Origin: Fen-671 sp963794745 | GTDB taxonomy: Bacteria; Actinomycetota; Acidimicrobiia; Acidimicrobiales; Palsa-688 | Length of the DNA stretch: 64,000 bases | Direction: 5' to 3' | NCBI GenBank assembly: GCA_963794745.1 | Contig: CAWCEZ010000011.1 | Span: 372,001-436,000 of the forward strand | In this document: piece by piece, positions 35,327 through 43,704 of the stretch | How the letters are laid out: each line of letters begins with the position of its first letter | Position numbering within the stretch: the first letter of the stretch is position 1 | The notes under the pieces: model-generated | Database searches by the model: none | Told to the model about the DNA's origin: nothing | What the model saw: the letters and a program-made list of their open reading frames with translations, nothing else | Program-made: the position numbers and the translations under genes

Positions 35327-35870
35327 TCACTTCGTACCATAGGCCGCCATTCAGGTTGACCTGGTTGCCGGAAGCCTGGCCCGGTGACGAGTCACCAATG
35401 TAGGTGTAGAGCGGATGTCCGTCGTAGGTCGCCTGCGAGGATCCGTCCGCCCGTTTGATGCTGCCGAGCTTGCCGGTGACACCCGGACCGGCCCTCGGTG
35501 CCCCGGTGACCGGCGGCCAGTAGACCGCGCAAGTCGCGTAGCAGCGCGACTGCGACGCGCTGTCCGGGGCGAACCAGTAGAGGGTGAAGCCGGCGGGATT
35601 GGTGAGCACGGCCTTACCGGCTATATGTCTTACTTGCAGCTCGGGCCTGGCGCCCGCGGCACCGGGCGTGGCGGCGGCAGGCCCGGGCCCAGTTGCGAGG
35701 GCAACCACGAGCACGGCGGCGGCAACCAACCCCACCGCAGCTACGAGCGCCTCGAGACGCCCTGCGCGAGCGCGCTCGCGGTCAGGCGAGGGGCCGGGCT
35801 GGGTACAAGGACCTGGCCCCAGGCTTTCCAGACGGTGCCACGGCGAGCAAGCCCAGGACGGCGAACGCAC
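35313..35870 (-). CDS. secreted COG4315-like protein (YxWxxD repeat)
   Basis: A protein of up to 185 residues with one N-terminal hydrophobic segment (ALVAAVGLVAAAVLVVAL). The mature region shows the COG4315 pattern: FTLYWFAPDSASQSRCYATCAVYWPPV, a Gly-Ser-rich centre (KLGSIKRADGSSQATYDGHPLYTYIGDSSPGQASGNQVNLNGGLWYEV). The paired Cys in RCYATCAVYW probably form a disulfide. Function unknown. Its 5' end overlaps the preceding membrane-protein gene, and the true start may be internal. A second member lies divergently at 36329. Confidence 0.8.
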   Translation of the reverse strand: MRSPSWACSPWHRLESLGPGPCTQPGPSPDRERARAGRLEALVAAVGLVAAAVLVVALATGPGPAAATPGAAGARPELQVRHIAGKAVLTNPAGFTLYWFAPDSASQSRCYATCAVYWPPVTGAPRAGPGVTGKLGSIKRADGSSQATYDGHPLYTYIGDSSPGQASGNQVNLNGGLWYEVTISH

Positions 35871-36207
35871 TTACCTCGGTCAACCCGGCGAAGGTACCTG
35901 CCGTAGTTGGCACCTCCTTGAAGCCGAACAGGCCAACCCAAATAGAAAGCACATACCCGCCGAGGGTCGAGAGGGCGAACCCTGCTCCCGCGGCTGAAAC
36001 CAGGCGGCTACTGGTCGCCAGTACCAGCGCACCGAGGCCGAAGGAGGCAATGACCTGGAGCGCGAACAGCCAACCGATCGTCGGGACCGTACGGTAGCCG
36101 GTGAGGTAGAGGTCGAGATGGATCCCTCCTGTGGCGAACACAAGCCCCGCTCCCGAAAGCCTCGCAGGAAGCTGCCAATGAAACCGCGTCGGGCGTGCGT
36201 ATTGCAT
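35782..36207 (-). CDS. four-helix membrane protein, unknown
   Basis: A 141-residue integral membrane protein with about four helices (GAGLVFATGGIHLDLYL, TIGWLFALQVIASFGLGALVLATS, AGAGFALSTLGGYVLSIWVGLFGF, AGTFAGLTEVSAFAVLGLLAVA). I do not recognise the family with certainty. It lies between two COG4315-like genes and overlaps the first. ATG 36207 was chosen over upstream GTG 36297 because the homologous-looking region starts there, but the choice is uncertain. Confidence 0.6.
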   Translation of the reverse strand: MQYARPTRFHWQLPARLSGAGLVFATGGIHLDLYLTGYRTVPTIGWLFALQVIASFGLGALVLATSSRLVSAAGAGFALSTLGGYVLSIWVGLFGFKEVPTTAGTFAGLTEVSAFAVLGLLAVAPSGKPGARSLYPARPLA

Positions 36208-36328
36208 AATGACGTGTTGTACGTCGGAACCCCCGGAATGGATCACCGCAGGCCCCGGGAGATCCTTTCGTCGGGCTCGCCCGTAAACCCCTGACACAAA
36301 GGCACGCCAGCACTAGGAGACCAAGTAC

Positions 36329-36874
36329 ATGGAGCAGTCCAAGCAATACGGCACTACGCCCTCCCGAGCAGTACTAGGACGGGCGGCGGCAGCGGTCCTC
36401 GCCCTCGGCGGGCTATCCGCATCGCTCTTGCCGGCTAGCACAGCCGCGGCGTCGACTGTCCAGCCTGCGACTGTCCACCCGGCGATCAGCGCCGCCAAGA
36501 CCGTCGTCATCTCGGCCCTCAAGACCGCGAAAGACGGGACGGTCCTCGTAGACGGGAACACGCTCTACAGCCTGAAACCAGGCAAGACCGGCTGCGGGAC
36601 CGCGTGCCACAAGATCTGGCCGCAGGTCCTCCTGCCCAAGGGCGTAACCAAGGCGAAGGCGGGGGCCGGCGTGAACGCGGCCAAGCTCGGCACCGTAAAG
36701 GTGGCCGGCGGGGCGCTCCAGGTGACCTACTCCGGTCTGGCCCTCTACTGGTTCGTTGGGGACAAGGCGCGCGGACAGGTCAACGGCAACGTCACCGACA
36801 CCTGGGGCAAGTGGTCCGACGTGGCAACGGTAAAGCCCGCCACCCCGCCAAGTACCGGAGGCGTTTCGTTCTAG
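36329..36874 (+). CDS. secreted COG4315-like protein
   Basis: A 181-residue exported protein. The signal sequence is VLGRAAAAVLALGGLSASLLPASTAAA. The mature part has VLVDGNTLYSLKPGKTGCGTACHKIWPQVLLP, with a Cys pair like the one in the neighbour, then GALQVTYSGLALYWFVGDKARGQVNGNVTDTWGKWSDV. It is a second member of the same family as the gene at 35313, on the other strand. Role unknown; the family is often near redox and membrane proteins. Confidence 0.85.
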   Translation: MEQSKQYGTTPSRAVLGRAAAAVLALGGLSASLLPASTAAASTVQPATVHPAISAAKTVVISALKTAKDGTVLVDGNTLYSLKPGKTGCGTACHKIWPQVLLPKGVTKAKAGAGVNAAKLGTVKVAGGALQVTYSGLALYWFVGDKARGQVNGNVTDTWGKWSDVATVKPATPPSTGGVSF

Positions 36875-36902
36875 CTCCCGAGCTGCGGATCGAGAGGTCG
36901 CT

Positions 36903-37970
36903 ATGTCTGTCATAACCAGGCCCGTCCGTCCTACTGCTCTCGCCCCATTGGAGCGTACGAGTGGCAGGACGGACGGCCTTAGGGCCGCAGTCTCCTCGCG
37001 CGTCTATTTGCCAGCGTGCTCGGTAGTGGTAGTAGCGGCTGTCCTAGTCGCGATCGGTTGGGCCAACCAATGGGGTGGCGCCGACTTCGCTGGCGCGATG
37101 GCAAGTCTGCGTGTGGTCGTTATCGGCCCGATCACCCTTGTGGTCCTCGGCGTTCTTCTCATTGTGGAGCGGGTGCACCCGGCCCAGCGCCGGCCGCTCT
37201 TCGCTCGCGGTTACCGCCAGGATCTCCTCTACACCTTGATGAACGCAACTCTCACGGTGCCCCTAGTCACAGCGCTAACCCTCTCGTTCGCCGACGTCGT
37301 CGACAGAGACCTGCCCTGGCTTGTCCTGGCCAGGATTGGCACCGTACCCAGCTGGGGCGCGATCGCGGTGATATTCGTCGCGATGGACGGGTGCAATTGG
37401 TTCGCGCACCTGGCGAACCACCGTGTGCGGATGCTCTGGCGTTTCCACGAGGTGCACCACTCACAAGAGGACATGAACGTACTTACGGTTTTCCGTACTC
37501 ACCCGTTCATTCATGTTTCCTACCTCATTGCGCTCGTCCCGGGGATAGTCCTCGTCGCCAACGGGGCGTTGCCGACCGCTCTGCTTGTCGCCTATGGGGG
37601 CATCGTGGCGTTCGCCCACTCGAACACCAACCTGGGGTTCGGGCCGCTCGAGCGGGTCTTCGTCAGCCCGAACTTCCATCGCATCCACCACCAATTGGAC
37701 GGTCCTCAAGACGTTAACCTTGGTTTCGCCCTGACGATTTGGGACCAGATGTTCAAGCGAGCCGTGTTCCCGACACCCGAGACTGTCCGGGCGGATACCG
37801 GGCTGCCGGGGCGGCCGCTCATTGTCGAGCAGGCAGGGCAACGACCGCGCCACCTCTCGGTGTTTGCAGCTCAGCTCGTCGCGCCGTTCCGGCCCATCGG
37901 AAGCTCGCGAAGGCCTAGCGTGGGGCGAAGTGAACGAGACGGTACCGAGGCTGCCGCGGTGACCGAGTGA
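36903..37970 (+). CDS. sterol desaturase/fatty-acid hydroxylase family protein
   Basis: A 355-residue polytopic membrane protein with the diiron histidine boxes of the fatty-acid hydroxylase superfamily: HLANH (HX3H), HEVHH (HX2HH) and HRIHH (HX2HH). Four or more membrane helices flank them (VVVVAAVLVAIGWANQW, VVVIGPITLVVLGVLLIV, LIALVPGIVLVANGAL). It would use oxygen and two irons to hydroxylate or desaturate a lipid; the substrate is unknown. GTG of the DoxX gene overlaps its TGA. Confidence 0.88.
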   Translation: MSVITRPVRPTALAPLERTSGRTDGLRAAVSSRVYLPACSVVVVAAVLVAIGWANQWGGADFAGAMASLRVVVIGPITLVVLGVLLIVERVHPAQRRPLFARGYRQDLLYTLMNATLTVPLVTALTLSFADVVDRDLPWLVLARIGTVPSWGAIAVIFVAMDGCNWFAHLANHRVRMLWRFHEVHHSQEDMNVLTVFRTHPFIHVSYLIALVPGIVLVANGALPTALLVAYGGIVAFAHSNTNLGFGPLERVFVSPNFHRIHHQLDGPQDVNLGFALTIWDQMFKRAVFPTPETVRADTGLPGRPLIVEQAGQRPRHLSVFAAQLVAPFRPIGSSRRPSVGRSERDGTEAAAVTE

Positions 37971-38515
37971 CGGCATCGCTGGCGACCTACCGGCGCCAGA
38001 GCCGGGAAATGCTGGCGACAGTGCTTGGCGCCCGGACAGCCCCTCTGCCTGCTGACTTCGCCCTCATCGCGGCACGTACCGCGCTTGCCTGGATCTTCAT
38101 CTACCACGGTTCCGGCAAGCTCTTCGGGTGGTTCAACGGGCCGGGGCTCCACCGTACGGCGGTCTATTTCTCCAACACGGCACACCTGCACCCAGGTGAG
38201 TTCTTCGCAGTCCTCGGTGGCGCGATCGAGTTCGGCGGCGGGATTGCCCTCGCCCTCGGCTTCGCCTCGCGCCTTGCCGGGTTCTCTCTGTTCGGCGACA
38301 TGGTGATGGCGATGATCACTGTCAGTTGGGCGAACGGGATCAACTCCGAGACGCCGACTCCCGGCTACGAGCTGAACATGGCCCTTGGGGTCCTAGCGCT
38401 CGTCGTGGCGTTCTTTGGCGCCGGCCGGTTCAGTCTTGACGCTCTCATCACACGGCAGGTAGCCGCGAGCGGCCCATCGCTCGCGGCTGACGACGGTGGG
38501 CACTTGGCGACCTAG
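37967..38515 (+). CDS. DoxX-family membrane protein
   Basis: A 182-residue membrane protein of the DoxX/DoxD-like superfamily: LIAARTALAWIFIYHGSGKLFGWFNGPGL (first helix plus signature HGxxKLFG), FFAVLGGAIEFGGGIALALGFASRLAGFSLFGDMVMAMITV, and ELNMALGVLALVVAFFGAGRFSLD. GTG 37967 overlaps the sterol-desaturase stop, so the two are coupled. Family members take part in membrane redox or thiol-quinone chemistry; the exact role is unclear. Confidence 0.9.
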   Translation: MTASLATYRRQSREMLATVLGARTAPLPADFALIAARTALAWIFIYHGSGKLFGWFNGPGLHRTAVYFSNTAHLHPGEFFAVLGGAIEFGGGIALALGFASRLAGFSLFGDMVMAMITVSWANGINSETPTPGYELNMALGVLALVVAFFGAGRFSLDALITRQVAASGPSLAADDGGHLAT

Positions 38516-38958
38516 CTCCGCCCGTTCTCGTTGGGCTGTCCCAGACCGGCCGAGATAAAGCCCCGCAAGCTCTCCTTGATGTAGAAGTTCCACGCGTTTG
38601 AACAGCTGTCGAAGCACTCAGAGCCGGGTACGAGACCGCGGTGGGTGAAGCGGACCTCTGTCCCGTGGCCGTCCGGTAGGAGGTCGAACGCGATATCCGT
38701 GCCGGTCCAGTCGGCCTTGTCTTCAGTGAAGCTCAAGAAGCTGTCCAATACATGCCAGACGACTCGTTGATTAGGGACGAGCTGGGTGACCTCCTGCTTG
38801 GAACGGTGGATGTCCTTGTACCGATAGGTCCAAACGTCGCCCAGCTTGTCGGTGTTGCCTTCGATGTCCCCTGACCACCACCCCCGGACATTGTTGATGG
38901 CGGCGAACACTTCCTCAGGGGCTTGGTCGACGGTGAAGGTTGCAAGGAAATCGTTCAT
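38512..38958 (-). CDS. SRPBCC (AHSA1-type) domain protein
   Basis: A 148-residue Bet-v-1-like protein, MNDFLATFTVDQAPEEVFAAINNVRGWWSGDIEGNTDKLGDVWTYRYKDIH, with WHVLDSFLSF and TEVRFTHRGLVPGSECFDSCSNAWNFYIKESLRGFI. It has the family hydrophobic-ligand cavity pattern and no catalytic motif. ATG 38958 follows a GAGAGG site. It is just downstream of the SDR gene at 39715 and probably in one transcript with it. Confidence 0.88.
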   Translation of the reverse strand: MNDFLATFTVDQAPEEVFAAINNVRGWWSGDIEGNTDKLGDVWTYRYKDIHRSKQEVTQLVPNQRVVWHVLDSFLSFTEDKADWTGTDIAFDLLPDGHGTEVRFTHRGLVPGSECFDSCSNAWNFYIKESLRGFISAGLGQPNENGRS

Positions 38959-38989
38959 AATCCTCTCCAGTTTGAGTAGTTGTAAGTTC

Positions 38990-39715
38990 TTACAGTGCGA
39001 CGGGCTCTGGCCTGACCAGGGCCGCATATTCGTGTTCGAACGCCTTGGCCGGGCCACTCCGCCAGCTTTCAGACAGCGACGCCGACAAAAGATCTGGGAA
39101 GATGTCTTCTTCGCCGTGCTCCACGCCGTCGAATATGGCTCGTGCAACCGACTCGCGCGACGCCTTGGGAATGTCGAAGGCCCGGGTCATATCCGTGTCC
39201 GTGGGCCCTGTCAGCACGGCGTGGACGGTAACGCCCCGGGCGGCCAATAGGGAACGAAGCGATTGCGTGAAATTGAAAGTCGCCGCCTTGGAGATCGCAT
39301 AGGCCGGGGTGAACGGTAAAGGGGCGAAGGCCATCATCGACACGTTGTTGACGATCGTCCCACGCGACCGGACCAGTAACGGCAAAAATGCCTGGGTCAC
39401 GCTGTAGGTGCCGAACAGGTTAACTGCGAGGTGCCGCTCAAGAACGGACCTGTCGCTCAAGTCGTCATTCAGGGCGATGCCGGCGTTGTTGACCAGGTAG
39501 TCGAGCGAACCGATACTCTCGACAGCCGCTTCGATCTGCGCCGCGTCGGTCACATCGAGGGCAACGGGAGCAACACGTCGGTCCGAGTGGGCCAGCGGTA
39601 CGCGGGTGCCGGCATAGACGCGCTTCGCGCCTCGCCTCAGAGCTTCGTCGACCAGCGCTTGCCCGATGCCGCGATTGGCCCCGGTCACTAGAACTGTCTT
39701 GTCCGCGATCGTCAT
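38990..39715 (-). CDS. short-chain dehydrogenase/reductase
   Basis: A 241-residue classical SDR. The NAD(P) motif is TGANRGIG near residue 11, the adenine-loop NNAG, catalytic Ser in NVSMMAF, and the YAISK pair. Substrate unknown. ATG 39715 follows AGGAGAG. It reads leftward and is divergent from the sigma factor gene at 39878, with an inverted repeat between them. Confidence 0.93.
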   Translation of the reverse strand: MTIADKTVLVTGANRGIGQALVDEALRRGAKRVYAGTRVPLAHSDRRVAPVALDVTDAAQIEAAVESIGSLDYLVNNAGIALNDDLSDRSVLERHLAVNLFGTYSVTQAFLPLLVRSRGTIVNNVSMMAFAPLPFTPAYAISKAATFNFTQSLRSLLAARGVTVHAVLTGPTDTDMTRAFDIPKASRESVARAIFDGVEHGEEDIFPDLLSASLSESWRSGPAKAFEHEYAALVRPEPVAL

Positions 39716-39812
39716 CACACTCTCCTGTCTCGTAGTGGCACTGAGCCTCGACGCTCGGACTGTCCGAACCGTCATTGGTGCAGACACCGCTGCGACGCGA
39801 AAGTGGGCGCGT

Positions 39813-39842
39813 ACCGACCGCCCAGTTCGCGGCTCGGTCGGT
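39813..39842. promoter_or_regulatory. inverted repeat between SDR and sigma gene
   Basis: ACCGACCG (39813-39820) and CGGTCGGT (39835-39842) are perfect 8-bp arms separated by 14 bases, in the divergent SDR/sigma promoter region. Possible operator; no regulator is assigned. Confidence 0.45.
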
Positions 39843-39877
39843 GTCAATACTGGACGACAACAACATGGCCGAAGAAC

Positions 39878-40903
39878 ATGAGCACTGGAGCGGTGACAGT
39901 GGACCTGATCGATAAAGCACAAGCCGGCGACGGCGACGCTTTCCGGGAGCTGACCGAGCCCTACCGGCGAGAGCTCCACGTGCACTGCTACCGGATGCTC
40001 GGATCCTTCCAGGACGCCGAAGACGCCCTTCAGGACACCTTGTTGGCCGCCTGGCAGGGCATCGGGGGGTACGCCGGTCGCGCATCGCTACGCACCTGGC
40101 TATACCGCATCGCCACGAACCGTTGCCTCAACACACTTCGCTCAGCCAAGAGACGTCCGGCCAGGGAGTGGGCAATGCCCGAGGTTGAACCTCCTGAGCC
40201 GACCCGCCTCGGCGAGGTCATGTGGCTCGAGCCGTACCCCGACTCCCTGCTCGCCGGTGCGTTCGATGCCCCGCTCAGCCCGGAGGCACGCTACGAACAA
40301 ACCGAAGCGATCTCCTTGACTTTCGTGACCGCGCTGCAAGCGTTGTCCCCTCGCCAGCTCGCTGTTCTCGTGCTGCGCGACGTGCTCGGCTACCACGCAG
40401 ACGAGGTCGGCGACATGCTTGACTCGACCGTCGGTTCGGTCAACAGCGCCCTGAAGCGTGCTCGCGCCAGCCTTCGGGACCTAATGCCTCAGGCGGCTGA
40501 GGGGGCGCCTATCCCCGGCTCCCCCACCGAGCGCACCCTCGTGGAAAGGTTCGTCGCCTCGTACGAGTCCGGCGATGTCGAAGCGTTGGTCGCGTTGTTC
40601 ACTGACGACGTCTTGATCTCGATGCCACCGGTCCCCTTGGAGTTCCAAGGTCGCGCAGTCGCGGCCCGGTTCTTTGCCAGCATCTTCGGCGAGGGCCGGT
40701 ATACATATGACCTGATGCCGGCGACGCGGGCAAACGGTCAGCTGGCATTCGGGTCTTACCTTCGCACCGCGACCGGCATCCCTCAGGCCACTAGCCTCCT
40801 CGTCCTCACGCTCGCCGGCAACCGGGTCAGCGCCATCACGGGGTTCGAAACCGAGGTGTTCCCGTTGTTCGGGCTGCCCGCACCGCTCCCTCACGTGCCC
40901 TGA
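39878..40903 (+). CDS. SigG/SigX5-like ECF sigma factor with SnoaL-like tail
   Basis: A 341-residue sigma-70 factor. Region 2: FRELTEPYRRELHVHCYRMLGSFQDAEDALQDTLLAAWQGIGGY. Region 4: ALSPRQLAVLVLRDVLGYHADEVGDMLDSTVGSVNSALKRARASL. The last 130 residues (LVERFVASYESGDVEALVALFTDDVLISMPPVPLEFQGR) are a SnoaL-like domain, as in the TIGR02960 SigX5 group and mycobacterial SigG. ATG 39878 is used. Confidence 0.92.
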   Translation: MSTGAVTVDLIDKAQAGDGDAFRELTEPYRRELHVHCYRMLGSFQDAEDALQDTLLAAWQGIGGYAGRASLRTWLYRIATNRCLNTLRSAKRRPAREWAMPEVEPPEPTRLGEVMWLEPYPDSLLAGAFDAPLSPEARYEQTEAISLTFVTALQALSPRQLAVLVLRDVLGYHADEVGDMLDSTVGSVNSALKRARASLRDLMPQAAEGAPIPGSPTERTLVERFVASYESGDVEALVALFTDDVLISMPPVPLEFQGRAVAARFFASIFGEGRYTYDLMPATRANGQLAFGSYLRTATGIPQATSLLVLTLAGNRVSAITGFETEVFPLFGLPAPLPHVP

Positions 40904-40944
40904 CGACGGTAATGGCGCAGTTTGAGCCCAAGGCACAAAATGCT

Positions 40945-42381
40945 TCAGTCGCCTGCTATTTGGCCGGGAGGCAGCGGAGAGAACTGCTGCAACTTCCCGG
41001 AGTGCAAGCGAGGCAGGTTCGCCACCTCTGTCACCGTGACCCGAGGATCCACTAAACCTGAGCTCGCAAGCACGCGAACGAACTCAGATCGCAAACCCTC
41101 CAGGTCATGGGGCTGCCGCATGACTACACGGAGGTCGGCGCCGGTCGGGGTCTGTTGGACCTGGTACTCCGCTACCCACTCGGTGGTTAGCATTATGGCT
41201 AACATCCCCAGCCAATGGACCGCAGTACCGTCGCCGTAAACGAAGAAACTCGTGGACCTACCAACCATATTGGCTATTCGCCGGTGAGCGCAGCCACAGC
41301 TGCAAGGCTCGCTAAGCAAAGTCATCGCGTCGCCCACTTCGTACCGGATAAGCGGCTGAGTCTTGTTGTACAACACCGTCAGGAGCGCCTTGGCCCCTTG
41401 CTCTCCCGGGCCTACCGGCTTGTTGTTAGCGTCGACGACCTCGAGGATCACGAGGTCGTCGGGCAGGTGCATGGCCCGGCCGGCGCTGCAGGGGAAAGCG
41501 AAGACACCTTCGGTCAGGCCCCAGTAGTCGCGGATTTCCACACCCCACGTCCGCCGCACCAAGTCTCGAAGCTCCTCGGAGCACTGTTCGCCCGTAGTGC
41601 TGACACTGGACGGTCCCAAGTGCAAGCGGCCGGCTTCTGCCTCCAGGGCAAGAAGGTGGACGATGCTGGCGTACCCATTCAGCACATTGGGTTGAGCTGC
41701 GTTAAGCCGGGCCACTATCTCAGGGAGAGGCAACGATGCGGGCAAGTGCAGGTAATCAGGCGATTGCCCGAGGCCCCCGTAGCCGTCCCAGAACGCCTTG
41801 AACGCACCCGAGACGTGCCTGGGGCCGGACGCAAAGAGCGAGGCGCTCGTGCTGCCCCCCGCTCCGCCACCCTGCTGATCGCCGTTCCAACGGCTAGCCA
41901 AGGCTGCGAAGTCACACCACTCGTCCCAGCCGTAGAGGAAAAGAGCACGAAGCCCGGTGCTGCCACTCGTTGCCACGACGCGGTAACGGTCGAGCAGGTA
42001 AGCGTCTGTTTTGAATTTGTCTACGTGCTTGTTGACCCGGTCCAAGGTCAAGGCAAGGTCGGTTACGAGCTGGTCGAAGCTACCCATGACGTCTTCTTTG
42101 GTCATGGTGGGTAACGAAGTCAGGTCGGCCTCGGTGAACCGCTCCACGTCGAGGCCACTAAGTCGCTCGCGGTGAAACGCAGAGCGCTCTACTGACCAGC
42201 TCAGCAGCTCCTTCAGGCGCCTTTGCCTCTCGGCCGCCAGACGGTCTGCGGACCAGCGCAGTTGTCGGAAACCGCGCAACAACGCACCGCCAAAGTCCTG
42301 TCTCTGACGAGCCAGAAGGTCCTCGTACGACTCGCTAGCCACCAGGTCGTCCATATCCGCGCACTCCTGGTCGCTCGGCAC
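40945..42381 (-). CDS. PaaK-like adenylate-forming enzyme
   Basis: A 478-residue protein of the phenylacetate-CoA ligase / coenzyme F390 synthetase type. The N-terminal part (LSWSVERSAFHRERLSGLDVERFTEADLTSLPTMTKEDVM) is PaaK-like. The ATP-phosphate loop is VVATSGSTGLRALFLY, and a second motif LTEGVFAFPCSAGRAMHLPDDLVILEVV with PLIRYEVGDAM and SCGCAHRRIANMVGRS. The acid substrate is unknown. It lies near the divergent BTAD regulator, possibly its target. Start at 42381 or 42354. Confidence 0.88.
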   Translation of the reverse strand: MPSDQECADMDDLVASESYEDLLARQRQDFGGALLRGFRQLRWSADRLAAERQRRLKELLSWSVERSAFHRERLSGLDVERFTEADLTSLPTMTKEDVMGSFDQLVTDLALTLDRVNKHVDKFKTDAYLLDRYRVVATSGSTGLRALFLYGWDEWCDFAALASRWNGDQQGGGAGGSTSASLFASGPRHVSGAFKAFWDGYGGLGQSPDYLHLPASLPLPEIVARLNAAQPNVLNGYASIVHLLALEAEAGRLHLGPSSVSTTGEQCSEELRDLVRRTWGVEIRDYWGLTEGVFAFPCSAGRAMHLPDDLVILEVVDANNKPVGPGEQGAKALLTVLYNKTQPLIRYEVGDAMTLLSEPCSCGCAHRRIANMVGRSTSFFVYGDGTAVHWLGMLAIMLTTEWVAEYQVQQTPTGADLRVVMRQPHDLEGLRSEFVRVLASSGLVDPRVTVTEVANLPRLHSGKLQQFSPLPPGQIAGD

Positions 42382-42523
42382 TTAGCTCGCCGTCCTTGAG
42401 GCATTGGCTGTTCGCAGCTATACCCACCCTTCGCCACGCCAACCGCTAGCCACCCTGCAGCCCATCTTCGGCGGTTGAGACCACCCTCATGTCCAGTATG
42501 CCCGTCCGCTCCGCCGCGGACGA

Positions 42524-43342
42524 TCATGTCTGCGCGAGGAGGTGCTCGTAGAGGGCCCGGGACGCGGGCCCGGGCGAGACGCCGAGCTCTTCACGCAGGC
42601 ACTCGCAGAGCTGCCCGTAGACACGGAGCGCCTCGGCCAGGTTGCCCTGGTCGGCCAATGCTTGCATAAGAGTGCGGTAGCCGCTCTCTCGCAGCGGGGC
42701 CAGCTCGATGAGCTCGCGGCTGGATCTAATGGCGCCCGCGAGCTCCAGGCCCCCGATCCCGAGCTCAGTAGCTGCGTAGGCTTCTAGAGCGCGGAGGTGG
42801 AGGACGCTCAGCTGGTGGCGCGTGTCGCCGACCCAACCCGCATCCTCGCCCGGAAGAAAGCCCCGTTCGGCCACGAAGAGCGCGACCTGCACCGGGCCCC
42901 AGGCGCGGAGCCACTCTTGCTGGGCAACCGCGGACTCGGCGCGATGGATCGCTTCCGAGGCCGCTTCGAGGTCTACCCAGGTCGGCTCGGGCAGGTAGAG
43001 CCGGAGGGCTCCCCGCCCTTCGAGGGAGCTGGCGCCGAAGACCCGGCGCAGCTTGGATAGGAGCGGATTGAGGCGAGCATCAACCGCGGCGGGATCGGGC
43101 TCCCGCCAGAGAGCCTCCGCAATTTCGTCGCGCTGGACCAGACGGTGTCGGTTAAGGACGAGATATGTGAACAACAACCGGCCCTGATGTCCCGGGAGGT
43201 CACTCTCACATCGTTGGCCGTTGCGCTCGACGGCAAGAGCGCCGCAGATTTGGATCCGAGTCGCTGCTTGGGACCACCCCTGCGCCACGCCAACATCTTT
43301 GCAGTACCATTGGCCCGCAACCAAGACCTGGAGGTGTGCCAT
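42524..43342 (-). CDS. BTAD-domain (SARP-type) transcriptional regulator
   Basis: A 272-residue activator-type protein. Winged helix: RIQICGALAVERNGQRCESDLPGHQGRLLFTYLVLNRHRLVQRDEIAEALWREPDP. BTAD tetratricopeptide region: LHLRALEAYAATELGIGGLELAGAIRSSRELIELAPLRESGYRTLMQALADQGNLAEALRVYGQLCECLREELGVSP. ATG 43342 is the reverse complement of the DUF1059 ATG (CCATGG); the start could instead be GTG 43288, which gives the usual family N-terminus. Confidence 0.88.
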   Translation of the reverse strand: MAHLQVLVAGQWYCKDVGVAQGWSQAATRIQICGALAVERNGQRCESDLPGHQGRLLFTYLVLNRHRLVQRDEIAEALWREPDPAAVDARLNPLLSKLRRVFGASSLEGRGALRLYLPEPTWVDLEAASEAIHRAESAVAQQEWLRAWGPVQVALFVAERGFLPGEDAGWVGDTRHQLSVLHLRALEAYAATELGIGGLELAGAIRSSRELIELAPLRESGYRTLMQALADQGNLAEALRVYGQLCECLREELGVSPGPASRALYEHLLAQT

Positions 43343-43499
43343 GGCAAAGATGATCCGCTGCGAGTGCGGGTTCGTGGCCCGTGGGGACACTGACGACCAA
43401 GTAGTCGGGGTCATCAGAGGGCATATGTCTACCGACCACCCTGCACTGCTCGGCACAGTCAGCCAAGACGACCTGATCAGCTGGATCAAGCTCGAGTAA
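43341..43499 (+). CDS. DUF1059 small protein
   Basis: A 52-residue protein, MAKMIRCECGFVARGDTDDQVVGVIRGHMSTDHP, matching the DUF1059 family (Cys-x-Cys-Gly, Asp/Val-rich centre, a C-terminal H...D pair). The CEC and H residues suggest a small metal-binding or redox fold. Found alone in front of many actinobacterial operons; function unknown. Its ATG overlaps that of the divergent BTAD regulator. Confidence 0.85.
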   Translation: MAKMIRCECGFVARGDTDDQVVGVIRGHMSTDHPALLGTVSQDDLISWIKLE

Positions 43500-43704
43500 A
43501 CGCCTCAGCCCGATTGGCTGGGCCGCCGAGCTGGTAGCAGCGAGCACCGAGGCGGGGGCGAACACCTGGTTTTGCGCGGCCGGGCACGAGTGAGCGGCAT
43601 CGGTGCGACCGGGTGCCAAGCTTCCGCCAAGGTTTCGACAACGCCCGTGCCGTAGAACAAGGAGCAACACCGAACCGCACGGAGGTTGCGATGAGGATGC
43701 TCCT

